Shown one piece after another: positions 44,492 to 54,156 of a stretch of 64,000 nt of DNA. A model generated the notes under the pieces. The model was not told where the DNA came from and did not search any database. It worked only from the letters and a program-made list of their open reading frames with translations. A program made the translations under genes and the position numbers. Position 1 is the first letter of the stretch. Each line of letters begins with the position of its first letter. The stretch is from Chondrus crispus (Eukaryota > Rhodophyta > Florideophyceae > Gigartinales > Gigartinaceae): assembly GCF_000350225.1 (NCBI RefSeq), contig NW_005178903.1, forward strand, positions 206,453-270,452. The letters are read 5' to 3'.

Positions 44492-44594
44492 TGTGATGCA
44501 AGATCGATGGCTCGGTTTACTGTGATCGCGTCGCTATCTACCTTATGTAGGGATGGTAGCGATCCGTAGGCCGGCGGCGATCGTGGTGAGTTGA
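44492..44594 (-). repeat. 5' LTR remnant of copia B (inner 103 bp)
   Basis: Matches 39868-39970 with one substitution, then diverges abruptly at GAGTTGA. The part that would hold the upstream promoter is gone, replaced by unrelated DNA. The Gag ATG lies only 4 nt inside the LTR end, leaving almost no leader and no separate primer site. Confidence 0.75.
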
Positions 44595-44825
44595 GGAACG
44601 ATGACCGAGTTTACTGAGGGAGACGGACCGTGTGCGACTAAGAAGGGGAGCGGCGCCGGTGGCGTTCGAGATCCGGATGTGAAACGTGTCCACGTTGAGA
44701 ACACGCGCCCTGGGTACGTGCACTTACGACATATTTTTGCCGACATTTTCGCCCTCTCCCATGAATTCCCATTCTCTGTAATCTCCCACCGTCCCTACTG
44801 TCCCTGCCATCTCCAATCTTTCCAC

Positions 44826-44880
44826 GCTCTCCGCGCCCTCCGCGCTTTCCGCGCCCTCCGCGCTTTCCGCGCTCTCCGCC
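44826..44880. repeat. CCGCGCTTTCCGCGCCCT minisatellite
   Basis: Tandem nonamers alternating CCGCGCTTT/CTC and CCGCGCCCT, about six units. Translated on the minus strand they give a Glu-Ser-Ala-Glu-Gly pattern. Confidence 0.85.
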
Positions 44881-44888
44881 GCTGCCGG

Positions 44889-45020
44889 GAGAGGAGCGTC
44901 GGTGCGCCGGTGCGTGTCTGCATTTTTTAAGTGTGAAACGTGTTTCGGCCGGGAGTCTGGAGGTATGTTTATCGATTCTACATTCCGGGTGTGTTGCGCT
45001 CCCGATCCCGGTTTCCAGCA
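44889..45020 (+). repeat. Dispersed repeat, copy 1
   Basis: Similar to 46862-46982: both contain GGTGCGTGTCTGCATTT, AAGTGTGAAACGTGTTT, a TCTGGAGG(T/C)ATGTT block and CTCCCGATCCCGGTTTCCAG. Same orientation, about 1.97 kb apart. Possibly the ends or core of an uncharacterised small element. Confidence 0.75.
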
Positions 45021-45057
45021 CGGGTTGGGCGGGTTGGGCGGGTTGGGCGGGTTGGGC
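45021..45057 (+). repeat. CGGGTTGGG tandem repeat
   Basis: Four units of CGGGTTGGG. Eight GGG tracts with TT or C loops make this a strong potential G-quadruplex. It resembles telomere-type G-rich repeats but the array is too short to claim one. Confidence 0.85.
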
Positions 45058-45365
45058 AGGATGTGGGCGGTGCGGAACGTTAACTGGAGAAATTGGGGGG
45101 TTAGGTTGTAGGGTATTGGAATCAATTTAATTGTGAGCGGTGACCATGATGTGGGGCTTGTGAGAAAGGTCATATGCGAAGCATGTTCTTCCGACGGAGT
45201 GAATTGAGGGACAAAACTGGGGATGCTGGGCGCTGGAAATCATTGCATACTCGTCGACTGAGGAGATGGGAGGGAATGGGGACTGTATTGAAGCACTCGA
45301 GGATGTTTGCTCGCCACTTGCGGTTGGAAGGGGAAGGGGCGCGTGGACATTGGGGACATTGGGGG

Positions 45366-45588
45366 GTGTTCAATGAAAGCGATGACAGCGTCACAGAGAG
45401 GTCGGAAGGGGAGGCGTCACAGAGAGGTCGGAAGGGGAGGTCGGAAGGGGAGGTGGGAAGGGGACTGTGCTGCGGCGACGGAGGGCGTATTAGGTAGAGA
45501 GCGGGGGTATTCAACGAAAGCGATGAAAGCGTAACTGAGAGGTGGGAAGGGGACTGTGCTGCGGCGACGGAGGGCGTATTAGGGAGAG
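45366..45588 (+). repeat. Tandem duplication, unit about 141 bp
   Basis: GTGTTCAATGAAAGCGATG (45366) and GTATTCAACGAAAGCGATG (45507) start the two units. Both contain GGAAGGGGACTGTGCTGCGG and GGAGGGCGTATTAGG. The first unit also has a local triplication of GGTCGGAAGGGGA. Confidence 0.75.
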
Positions 45589-46587
45589 AGCATGCAGAAG
45601 AGGGAGAACAGAGGGCCGTTGCGACGATGGTGTGAGTGCCGGACAATTGGCATGAGACGACGGCAGTAGGGAGGGGGTCGAGGAGGCAGAAGGGGTTGGT
45701 GGACAACGGGCGCGGCAAAAGGAGACGGCGCCGTCGAGAGCCAAAACGGGGGCGGGGTTAATGCGAGGTGCGGGAGGCGTGTGACTGGCAAGAAACAAGT
45801 ATCAAAACCGCAGATACCATTCGCCCGTCCGTACCACCCCAAAGGTTAAGTATGCCGCGCCGACAGCCGCCACTCTTCACGCAATCAACACAACAGCCAG
45901 TTGTTATCGTGTGTCATTCTCGGTAACCTTTTGCTTCCGCCTCTGTGTTTCGCAATTTTCCGCGCTTGCAGACTCTACCCTTCTTCCTTTGCTGGCAAAC
46001 CTTTTCGTGCAAACGAAACGTTTGAAACGTTTAACACATCTATTTTTACCAATAAAGAATCTTACTACACTGTACCGTACATGTGAAATCTAAACCCAGT
46101 TCTTTAAGATAACATTCACCTGCGCGCATAAAGAAGAAGACAAAGAAGAAAACCAAAACCAAACCGCATTTTCAGATCGCTCTTTCTTCTGCCTATATGT
46201 CTGCGTGTAAACCGTACCTCTGGCGTGCTTGACCCAGAAGGCCAAGATGGACGTCCTGGAACGTGAGCAAAACGTCTGGGTGCCACTCCGTCGCCTGCAC
46301 GGCAAAAAAAGAAGAAACAGTGCCAGTGCGTCGTGTAAATAGGAAAGAAATACAAACAGAAAGAACGAAAAGCGCCGAAAAAACAAGCGGTGACTCGCGT
46401 TAGCAACAGCATCTCTCTCAAGCGCTGTTGCGGTAAGTCTCGCAGGCAAGGAGGCCGCCCATTTCACATATGTTCTTTGGTGCGGTCGCCGGGACGCCAG
46501 TGCGAGACTTACCTTTCAAAAGAGAGGACTCGTATTCGTGAACCACGGCCCAAACAGAATCGAAGCCGAGGTTGAAGCGGTTGTGTC

Positions 46588-46640
46588 GGAGGCGTCTGTG
46601 CGTTCTGTGCGTTCTGTGCGATCGGTGCGGTCGGTGCGGT
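46588..46640. repeat. GTGCGTTCT / GTGCGATCG nonamer repeat
   Basis: About six nonamer units: TCTGTGCGT repeated three times, then GATCGGTGC- and GGTCGGTGC-like variants. Confidence 0.8.
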
Positions 46641-46861
46641 GGGTTAAGGTGCATGTCGGGAAGGGAAAGGGAGGCGCACAGTCCGGTGCATCACATGTGT
46701 TTGTCCTGTGGATGTACAGAGGTGCATTTGTCTGAGGGTGGAAGTGAGAGTCGACATTTATCGTAGGAGAGACAGACAGTGAGTGGATGATCTGACGTGC
46801 GCATGAGCGCATGAGCGCAGGTGAGATCGTGATTCAAGCATTATTTCTGCCTGGAAGGACC

Positions 46862-46982
46862 CTCGGTGCGTGTCTGCATTTGTCAGTAAGTGTGAAACGT
46901 GTTTTCAGCCGGACGTCTGGAGGCATGTTCATCGATTCCAGATTCCGGGTGTCTTCCGCTCCCGATCCCGGTTTCCAGGGTC
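46862..46982 (+). repeat. Dispersed repeat, copy 2
   Basis: Partner of 44889-45020, about 85 percent alike by eye. Ends near CCGGTTTCCAGGG. Confidence 0.75.
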
Positions 46983-47158
46983 CGAAACCCCTCGACAAAT
47001 GACGTCACTGTGCCCCATACGGGACAGATCCAACCAATTAAATGCATACGATCAATTTGCATTCCGCCTCCCCTGATTCCACGCATTTCGCTGGTCCCGC
47101 TGCTTCCTGTCGCGGACTTTGGAACGCCACATTTTGGGCTGTGTACTACGGGGGAGGG

Positions 47159-47191
47159 TAAAAACGTGGGAACGTGGGGACGTGGGGAACT
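47159..47191. repeat. ACGTGGGG minisatellite, left part of insertion target
   Basis: AACGTGGGAACGTGGGGACGTGGGG repeats end at the LTR of the gypsy at 47192. The array continues at 52954-53004 on the other side, so the element integrated into a minisatellite. Confidence 0.8.
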
Positions 47192-47673
47192 GTAGCAACT
47201 TGTGGGGAAAAACAGAAAGAGAAGGTACCTCGCACAGACGGATAGACGCTCCCGTTGTCCGATGCCTTTATTTCCCTGGAGGCTACACAGCGCTCCGGGA
47301 TTTATAGACCTCCATTACGAGGTACCCGCGCTACGAGCACACGCCTGAAAGGTCGTGCAGCGCTTAACATGAGCAATTAGGCATGAAGACGAAGAATTAC
47401 ATAGTTCCAATTTTCCCTTAGGTCATGACGGGCACTGCAATTAACTCTTCCAATTGTTATCCCGTACAAAGGTTGGATGCTATCAGCAAAAGACAGTAAC
47501 ACCTTCTGTGGCCTCTGTACAGTCGTAAGCGGTGTACGACTGTGCACAACAGTGTAACATCTAATTAATGCTCACGCACAAATTATGGTCCGAAGGGTCA
47601 TCGATATCCATATCGATATGTACAGACACGTGTACCATTTCCTTGAGTTGAATCTTCCAGGCGAATGATTACA
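47192..47673 (-). repeat. 3' LTR of young WLDD gypsy
   Basis: Plus-strand ends TGTAGCAACTTG and GAATGATTACA. The last bases before it on the minus strand are ATGGGGAAC, a short purine tract. A TAATTAATG block and a repeated CATCGATATCCATATCGATATG palindromic stretch lie near 47600. Confidence 0.92.
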
Positions 47674-47710
47674 GTTCCCCATGAATTGATGTTCACAAGT
47701 AAGAAATAAT

Positions 47711-50141
47711 TCATATCGTTTGATCTTTCGCCGCTGTCTTGAGTTCTTCCTTTCCGGGCGATATCAGAAAATCACGGAGAAGGTCGGGGACATCTTGTTT
47801 GAGTTGTAACAACGGTTCCCAGGTCTGATCTACCTCATCAGGTAACCCGGCCCATTGAACGAGAATATCGATCCCATTTGCGCCTCTTCGGATGTCTACC
47901 AATGTTTCGACGTTCTGATAAGTTGTCTCAGAATGGGTTGCGTATTCGAGAAGTGCAGGACTGATTTCCTGATCTTCTCGGTCAGCACGGTACCACATGA
48001 GTCTGCAAGCATGAACAGTTTCCTTCTTGCGTTCAAGAAGATCTTCCACCTCGTATACCCACTTACTCAGGATCTTAACAATCCTTCGTGGACCTCTCCA
48101 TACAAACCCCAGCTTATGTCCTTTTCTTTGCGCTCGACGGACCAGAACCATGTCACCCAAGTGGAAATTAGCTGGTACGACATTGGTCTTTGCGTTGTGT
48201 TTGAGTATTTGACGAGCTCTCGTTGCGTCAGTACGTTGCTTTACGTCCTTGTGCATGTTTGACAAGGATATCTGCAGTTTGTCAATGTTGAGTATTTGGC
48301 GCAGTTTTATCTCGTCATCTGACACAGCACTCTTGTATGTGACAACGGGCAGCGCACGCATGAGAGGGCGACAGGGCTTAATTCCAGTGAAGACTTCTAG
48401 TGGTGTTCTGTAGACCCCAGCACAGCGTGTCCCAAGTCTTTTTAGAGGTGAGTGATTGAGAATAGCTTGTACGCAGTCTACGACAGCCGGCCAATCTTGC
48501 GGGGCAAGATGCCACTCTGAAAGCAATGCCTTACATGACCGCAGTACCTCGCAGCATACTCGCTCTACCGTACCATTTGCCCATGGGCTGTAAGCAGTAG
48601 TGAAGTGACGTCGGACCTTATACTTGCGGAACATCTCCTCGTCCAGCTCATTCAGAAAGTGCGATCCCTGATCGCTAACTAACCAGTCCATAGTACTGAA
48701 AGATGCAATCCACTTGGAAAGGGCTAGCGCAGTGACTTCTGCGTTAGCAGCATCAGCAGGATGCAGCCAAACAAAAGACGAAATGTCATCCCTGATTATC
48801 AGTATATACTTCATACCCTCAAAACCAGCACCCATGTATAAAAAATCCATGTGTACTACTTCATTGGGTTTTGAGCCATGAAGTGCCGTACCTAGCGGCC
48901 TAGGAACGCTTTCTCCGCTACGCGTTACAATACAATGGATGCAGGATTGAACAAACTCCTCGATATCATTCGACATTTCCTTCCAGTAGAAGTTCTCTCT
49001 GATGATGCTCTCCGTCGCCTTTTTTCCGCGGTGTCCTCCCAGACTACAGTGTGAAATTACCAAGACCTTCATGTGCAGCCTTAGATCAAGTCTCGGAATC
49101 CAAATGCAACCTCTTCTCTTCCAGAGCTTTTCTTCATCATCCCAGGCAATCCCTTCATCCGCAGGCGCAGGGCAATGTTTGTTCTGTGATTTTCGAAAGA
49201 CTTCCATCGAAGGCCAAATGTATTCCTCTGTGGCAGGCGAGTCAACTATCCCTTCAATTCTCGAAAGTTTTGCCAATTTGCGGAGTGAACGCTTCTCCGA
49301 TCGGTAGCCTTTCAGCCACCGAGTGAGAATGTCCGCGAATACATTCTTCTCCCCATCCACATGCTCAATTACATATGTGAATCTCGACAGGTACAGCGCC
49401 CAGCGCTGTACTTTACACACAATGTGACGCCCTAAAGCTGGCTCGAGAGCCACTGGGGCAAATATGAATAGGAGGTTCCGGTGATCAGTGAACACGTGGG
49501 TGGGCTGATCGTCATAGAAAAGATAGTCAAGTTTCTTGAACACTTGGTAAATAGCGAAAGCCTCTTGCTCGAATGTGCTCCAATTTATTTCTGCCTTTTT
49601 GAACTGTGCCCCAAGGAATGCTAAAGGTTCATGCATCTGTTCTTCCACCGGTTTTTGTAACTCTCCAGGATCCGTCTGTGTTACCACCGCCGACCAGAAT
49701 TGGTTTGACGCGTCAGTATAGACACAAATCTTCTTGCCCTTCTTTGGGAAAGAAATCAGAACAGCATTTCTAATTGTGTCCTGTAGACTTCTGAAGGCTT
49801 GTTCCTGTTTGTTCCCCCAGGACAGAGTTTGAAGTGCAATGTTTTGAATCGATCGCTTTGTTCGCCGTCCAGTCCGTGTGTAAGCTTCTTCGAGGACTTC
49901 TGTTAGCGGAACGGATCGTTCAGCAAATTGTGGTATGGAGTTTGACATCCACCTGAGACAGTGCACAAACTGGCACAGTTCCCCCGCGGTATGTGGCATA
50001 TCAAGTTCCTGCAAGGCTGAAACTCTTGTTGGATCCATCTTGACACCATTTTTCGATATGATCCTGCCACACCATCTGACTGCTTTTGTGAAGAACACAC
50101 TCTTCTTTGCCGAAAGAAACAGTCCATACTTTCGACAAGTT
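47711..50141 (-). CDS. RT (C part)-RNase H-integrase-chromodomain of young WLDD gypsy
   Basis: Continues in the -1 frame with KKSVFFTKAVRWCGRIISKNGVKMDP. RNase H: CVYTDASNQFWSAVVTQ, AFAIYQVFKKLDY, TDHRNLLFIF. Integrase: zinc finger H..H..CX2C (ISHCSLGGHRG...CIHC), core D (HMDFLYMG), D (VSDQGSHF), E (NGTVERVC). The C-terminus has an SH3-like VWRGPRRIVKIL region and a chromodomain-like LVQWAGLPDEVDQTWEPLLQL. The stop is at 47711, about 38 bp before the 3' LTR. Confidence 0.85.
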
Positions 50142-52419
50142 AAAAAAACTGCAACAGGAGTTGCAGTAGATAATCTTCTCCCCGGGAATGGATAATAAAG
50201 TCGTCCAACCAGGCTTTGAGATTTTCCCGCATCTGATGGAATAACGGTTCAACTTTGCTCTGAAAGTTTGCCACTGAGTTTACAGCCCCTTGCTGGGTCC
50301 TCGTTGGTGAGTATATACCCTTGGGTGTGACCATACTGTGTGCGGCTTGGGAATTTGCGTCCAAGGGCAGCTGCCAGTATCCACTGACAAAGTCAACAGT
50401 AGCAAAGCAATCACTGTTTCGGAAGTCCACAACTTCCGAATCAATGTGCGGCATTGGCCAAGAAATGGGTTCCGTAGCAGCATTCACTGCTCTGAGGTCG
50501 ACAGTCATGCGAAACCTCGCTCTGGAGTCCTTCGGTACGAGAAGCGGGGCTGCTGCCCAGGTAGCTGCATGGTTCTTGCGTACAAATCCCATTTTTTCGA
50601 GGGTGTCAATGTACCTGTTCAGAAAGTCGCGTTGGTCTGCCTTGTAGCGCCTAGTTTTAGCTATGACTGGTCGTGCTCCAAGCTTCAGTTTGACTTTCAT
50701 GGGCTGTACCCTTGCTGGCGGTGATCTACCCAAACGAACACGAAAAATGTCTTGAAACTCAAAAACCAGGTCACGTAGTTGCTTCGCACCCTTCTCAGAG
50801 AGTCCGTTCTCCTGAGCTTCCTTGATCTTTGCTGATAGAGCATTCTGCAATTCCTCCTTTGTGTCTTCACCGAGATCAATATAAATGTCGTCATCGTCGG
50901 CGAATCCGTCATCTCCGTTTTGACTATGGAATATGCCGTCATCTCGCATGATCTTGGCAAGTGTTCCATTCTTCAAATCTTTACCCTTTGTAAGGATGTC
51001 TGGTACATTTACAATACCGTTGTGTTTGTCAGATGCGGCTTCGAGAATTGTCTTTGTGTCTAGGCCGAGCCCTTCCAAGACGGGACGTCCAATTAGGACA
51101 TGTTCGGCTGGCTGGTCACTTACAGCCCACTCCACATTTCGGAGCAGCAAAGAAGCTCCATGTCGGATGCGCAACTCCACATCCGCTTTCACAGTCTTAC
51201 AGCATGTGACTTTGGCGGTCCCTTTACTAGCTTGGGCCTGAACGGCCAGGGAGTACACGATTGGCTTGTCAAGTTGAGTGACAACTACGTGTGGGATGCA
51301 AGCTTTCAGCTTGTCGAAGATATCAGGCGGCATCAGGTTGTCGTCAGAGCAGTTGTCTGCGAGTACCAAGGCGTGAATCGTTTCATTAAACTTGGCGGTA
51401 AACAAGGTTGAGTGATTGTCAATATCCTCTGCAGCCATTCGTTTCATGAACTTCGGCTTCTTCTTCCTTGCTGTATTCTGTTTGCGCCAGCTCTCAATCA
51501 ACTTCTGCTTCAGAGCATCATTTCCTTTGCAAAGCGGGCAATCTTTGATGTAGTGTTCCTCGGTACAGTCAGGGTGCAGACACTTAGGCAGATGCTTGCG
51601 TTTACCCTTTTGGTACTGTGACGAGTCCCCAAACTTACCCTTGCCATATTCGATGGCTCCATCGCTCCTTCCAGTTTGGCTCCTTTGCATTTGACTCTTC
51701 CCTTTCGGTTTCTTATCTCGCTCATGAGAATGATTTCGTCGGTTGCTTGTTTTTTCGACAACATCCGCCAAACGGACAAGCTCGGATATGAAATAGCGAA
51801 AGTTCTTGCTACGCAGGCGTTTCGCATCCTGCTTCTCAAATTCGTCCTCAATCAAGTCTTTCAGCAGTTGTGGCTTGAGACGATCGAAGATATGGCCAAT
51901 GGCGAGCTTTGGGCATTCGTGTGGGAAGTTTGAATATCCTGAAGCTTCGAGTGCTCGCTTGTAGTCCAGAAGTAGCGTATCGATACGTGCCTCAGCACCG
52001 GGAACAGACATTTTTATCTGAACGTTTTTGATACTCCGTTCCACATCAGACAACTCAATTTCTCCTGGCGGACGTTCACACTTGGCATTTACGCACTTGA
52101 CAAGTTCATCTTCGGTAATGTCTTGGACACTAGGGCTATCGATGTAACCACGCTCTACGAACAACTCGAGCACATTGTGGTCCACGGTCGTCAGGTAGGA
52201 GGACAACTGTATATCCACACAGGGGTCACGATTCTTTTCCGCAACTTCCCTTTCGTAGTTCTCACGTGCCTTCCTAAAATTGATAAAGTCAAGCAGCGTG
52301 ACGCACGTGAGTCTTGGGGCCTTTATAGTATCAACAATCGTCTGGTTTTTCACAGGACCCCTCGTCGGAGACGGCTCATCTTCCAAAAGCGTCGAAGCCT
52401 CAATACGATGCTGAGCCAT
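50140..52419 (-). CDS. Gag-protease-RT (N part) of young WLDD gypsy
   Basis: ATG at 52417-52419. Gag occupies about residues 1-280 (APRLTCVTLLDFINF, PKLAIGHIFDRLKPQ). The knuckle CLHPDCTEEHYIKDC is CX4CX3HX4C. The protease-like block reads LVLADNCSDDNLMPP: DNCSD instead of D-T/S-G-A. The acidic DDDIYIDLGED segment precedes FEFQDIFRVRLGRSPPARV, then RT with PLLVPKDSRARFRMTVDLRAVN and the catalytic AWLDDF (50200-50211). It stops at 50140 only because the T run at 50142-50148 (T on the minus strand) has seven bases, not eight. Confidence 0.85.
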   Translation of the reverse strand: MAQHRIEASTLLEDEPSPTRGPVKNQTIVDTIKAPRLTCVTLLDFINFRKARENYEREVAEKNRDPCVDIQLSSYLTTVDHNVLELFVERGYIDSPSVQDITEDELVKCVNAKCERPPGEIELSDVERSIKNVQIKMSVPGAEARIDTLLLDYKRALEASGYSNFPHECPKLAIGHIFDRLKPQLLKDLIEDEFEKQDAKRLRSKNFRYFISELVRLADVVEKTSNRRNHSHERDKKPKGKSQMQRSQTGRSDGAIEYGKGKFGDSSQYQKGKRKHLPKCLHPDCTEEHYIKDCPLCKGNDALKQKLIESWRKQNTARKKKPKFMKRMAAEDIDNHSTLFTAKFNETIHALVLADNCSDDNLMPPDIFDKLKACIPHVVVTQLDKPIVYSLAVQAQASKGTAKVTCCKTVKADVELRIRHGASLLLRNVEWAVSDQPAEHVLIGRPVLEGLGLDTKTILEAASDKHNGIVNVPDILTKGKDLKNGTLAKIMRDDGIFHSQNGDDGFADDDDIYIDLGEDTKEELQNALSAKIKEAQENGLSEKGAKQLRDLVFEFQDIFRVRLGRSPPARVQPMKVKLKLGARPVIAKTRRYKADQRDFLNRYIDTLEKMGFVRKNHAATWAAAPLLVPKDSRARFRMTVDLRAVNAATEPISWPMPHIDSEVVDFRNSDCFATVDFVSGYWQLPLDANSQAAHSMVTPKGIYSPTRTQQGAVNSVANFQSKVEPLFHQMRENLKAWLDDFIIHSRGEDYLLQLLLQFF

Positions 52420-52470
52420 CGTGCTTCTCTCAAAGTTTGATCCACAAATCTTCTTCGCGAAAGATATATC

Positions 52471-52953
52471 TGTAGCAACTTGTGGGGAAAAACAGAAAGA
52501 GAATGTACCTCGCACAGACGGATAGACGCTCCCGTTGTCCGATGCCTTTATTTCTCTGGAGGCTACACAGCGCTCCGGGATTTATAGACCTCCATTACGA
52601 GGTACCCGCGCTACGAGCACACGCCTGAAAGGTCGTGCAGCGCTTAACATGAGCAATTAGGCATGAAGACGAAGAATTACATAGTTCCAATTTTCCCTTA
52701 GGTCATGACGGGCACTGCAATTAACTCTTCCAATTGTTATCCCGTACAAAGGTTGGATGCTATCAGCAAAAGACAGTAACACCTTCTGTGGCCTCTGTAC
52801 AGTCGTAAGCGGTGTACGACTGTGCACAACAGTGTAACATCTAATTAATGCTCACGCACAAATTATGGTCCGAAGGGTCATCGATATCCATATCGATATG
52901 TACAGACACGTGTACCATTTCCTTGAGTTGAATCTTCCAGGCGAATGATTACA
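52471..52953 (-). repeat. 5' LTR of young WLDD gypsy
   Basis: Nearly identical to 47192-47673. The sequence after it on the minus strand, GATATATCTTTCGCG, has no TGG; no tRNA primer site is apparent. Confidence 0.92.
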
Positions 52954-53004
52954 GAACGTGGGGAACGTGTTAACGTGGGGACGTGGGGACGTGGGGACGT
53001 CATC
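52954..53004. repeat. ACGTGGGG minisatellite, right part
   Basis: GAACGTGTTAACGTGGGGACGTGGGGACGTGGGG, the continuation of 47159-47191 beyond the element. Confidence 0.8.
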
Positions 53005-53564
53005 GCTAACGCCTCGGGCTGCTGTGCGGGCCGGGAAGCCGAGATGGCAGGCAGTAGGGAGCGTAGCGAGTGAGGGAGGTCTCGTGAGCAAGAGGCAGTG
53101 TGCGGGATGATGGATTTGGGGAGGGGGGGACGGCAGCGGGAAGAGACGTCGGAAGGGCAAAAGGCTTAGTTGTAGAGTATTTGGATTGCGTAATGTGTAA
53201 AAGGAATATGTTTAGCGAGAGGAGAGAGAAAAGTGTTTGTCGCTAAGACCCGTGCGCGTTTGAACTCAATCGAAACGGAGGCGAACAAGTAGATGAACAT
53301 AGACAAGACGAGGTTGGTGAGGAGAGGAGGAACAATACAAATACAATAAAAATACAATAAAAAGGCAATAGAAAGAAAGCAGAAAGAGAACAGAAAGAGA
53401 ACAGAAAGAGAACAGAAAGAGAACAGAAAGAGAACAGAAAGAAGTAGGAAGAAAATAGGAAGAAAGTAGGAAGAAAGTAGGAAGAAAGTAGGAAGAAGGT
53501 AGGAAGAAGGTAGGAAGAAAGTAAAAAAAGTAAAAAAAGAAAGTAACTAAGTAACTAGGTATGG
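53005..53564. repeat. Unassigned DNA and purine simple repeats
   Basis: 53005-53160 has no feature. 53373-53445 is a run of AGAACAGAAAG-type units. 53446-53520 is a run of GAAAGTAG and GAAGGTAG units. T-rich on the minus strand, this tract lies at the 3' side of the SINE candidate and may be its tail or an older simple repeat. Confidence 0.7.
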
Positions 53565-53800
53565 TACGAATTTTGCCCGGGCCAACTTGGTTGGGTGCCC
53601 AAGTGGCTCAACCAAGTTGGGCACGCAACCAAGTTGGGCACCGGGCGGGAATCGAACCCAGGGCCTCGCAGGCGCAGAGTGTCAACTGCACCACCAGCAA
53701 CCGGTTGTCCACTCTGCCACGAACTCCCCTCTCCCAAACAGCGGACTCTGCGGCGACACAGTGTGGATACCAACGGTATTTAAAGGTATGCATTTGTCCT
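53565..53800 (-). mobile_element. Candidate tRNA-derived SINE
   Basis: The minus strand contains both internal promoter boxes of RNA polymerase III: A box TGGCAGAGTGG (53709-53719) and B box GGTTCGATTCC (within 53648-53659), with a spacing typical of tRNA genes. The region between does not give a clean tRNA with matched acceptor stem, so I read it as a SINE head. The body repeats GCCCAACTTGGTTG and then its inverse, giving a strong hairpin (53581-53640). Downstream are runs of T that could end polymerase III transcription. TTTAAATA lies about 50 bp upstream. Confidence 0.6.
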
Positions 53801-54081
53801 CGCAATCAACATTGCTTCTATAATTTGAAGATTGTCCGTAATGGCAATTGGACGAAGTCTGAAGATAAGGCTGATGAAGCTTGGGTCGTGATATTTACTT
53901 TGAGAGACTATTCTAGGCCTTAAGTAGTCCTGATAACCGCAGCTCGTCGCTTTGATTACCAAAGGGATGCTCAGACAGTAATAGAGTCATCCGTGTAGGA
54001 TGAAGCACATTACTGTGTTAGTCAATTACACTACCAATAGGTTACCTTATATCCTGGCGTTTCATGACACTTAACGTAACA
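53801..54081 (-). repeat. Possible 3' LTR fragment of copia C
   Basis: On the minus strand the tract CCGGAGGGA (54082-54090) is followed by TGTTACGTTAAG, which looks like a polypurine tract and LTR start. GGATATAAGG lies about 30 bp inside. No second LTR is available for comparison, so the far end is unknown. Confidence 0.35.
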
Positions 54082-54156
54082 TCCCTCCGGTTATGTAATG
54101 GCTAGTCCATTGGGAACCATGCAGATCGTAAAAGATGGTGAAATATTTCCACAGGC

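Larger units (their letters stand above)
39868..44594 (-). mobile_element. Ty1/copia element B
   Basis: Minus-strand order: partial 5' LTR (44492-44594), gag-protease, integrase, RT, RNase H, polypurine tract CAGGGGGAG (40070-40078), 3' LTR (39868-40069). The 103 bp shared by both LTRs differ at one base, so the copy is young. The outer half of the 5' LTR is missing: similarity stops at 44594. Reading frames are open except for two -1 shifts, each at a run of eight A. Confidence 0.85.
44595..47191. other. Repeat-rich spacer, no gene recognised
   Basis: 2.6 kb of minisatellites and dispersed repeat fragments. ORFs here (such as 45170-45718 -) are composed of the repeats and carry no domain. 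A short inverted repeat, GTAAGTCTCGCA / TGCGAGACTTAC, flanks about 60 bp near 46432-46512. Confidence 0.5.
47192..52953 (-). mobile_element. Young WLDD-clade Ty3/gypsy element, nearly intact
   Basis: 5.76 kb. LTRs 47192-47673 and 52471-52953 differ at about two bases plus one indel in 483, so insertion is recent. The target duplication is GAAC (47188-47191, 52954-52957). One polyprotein from 52419 to 47711 is open apart from one frameshift at a 7-base homopolymer (50142-50148). If that base is an assembly error, the element could be complete. Confidence 0.92.

Noticed and set aside
53640..53730. A functional tRNA gene
   Set aside because: Both polymerase III boxes are present, but the acceptor and anticodon stems do not pair cleanly and the flanks look like a SINE body and tail.
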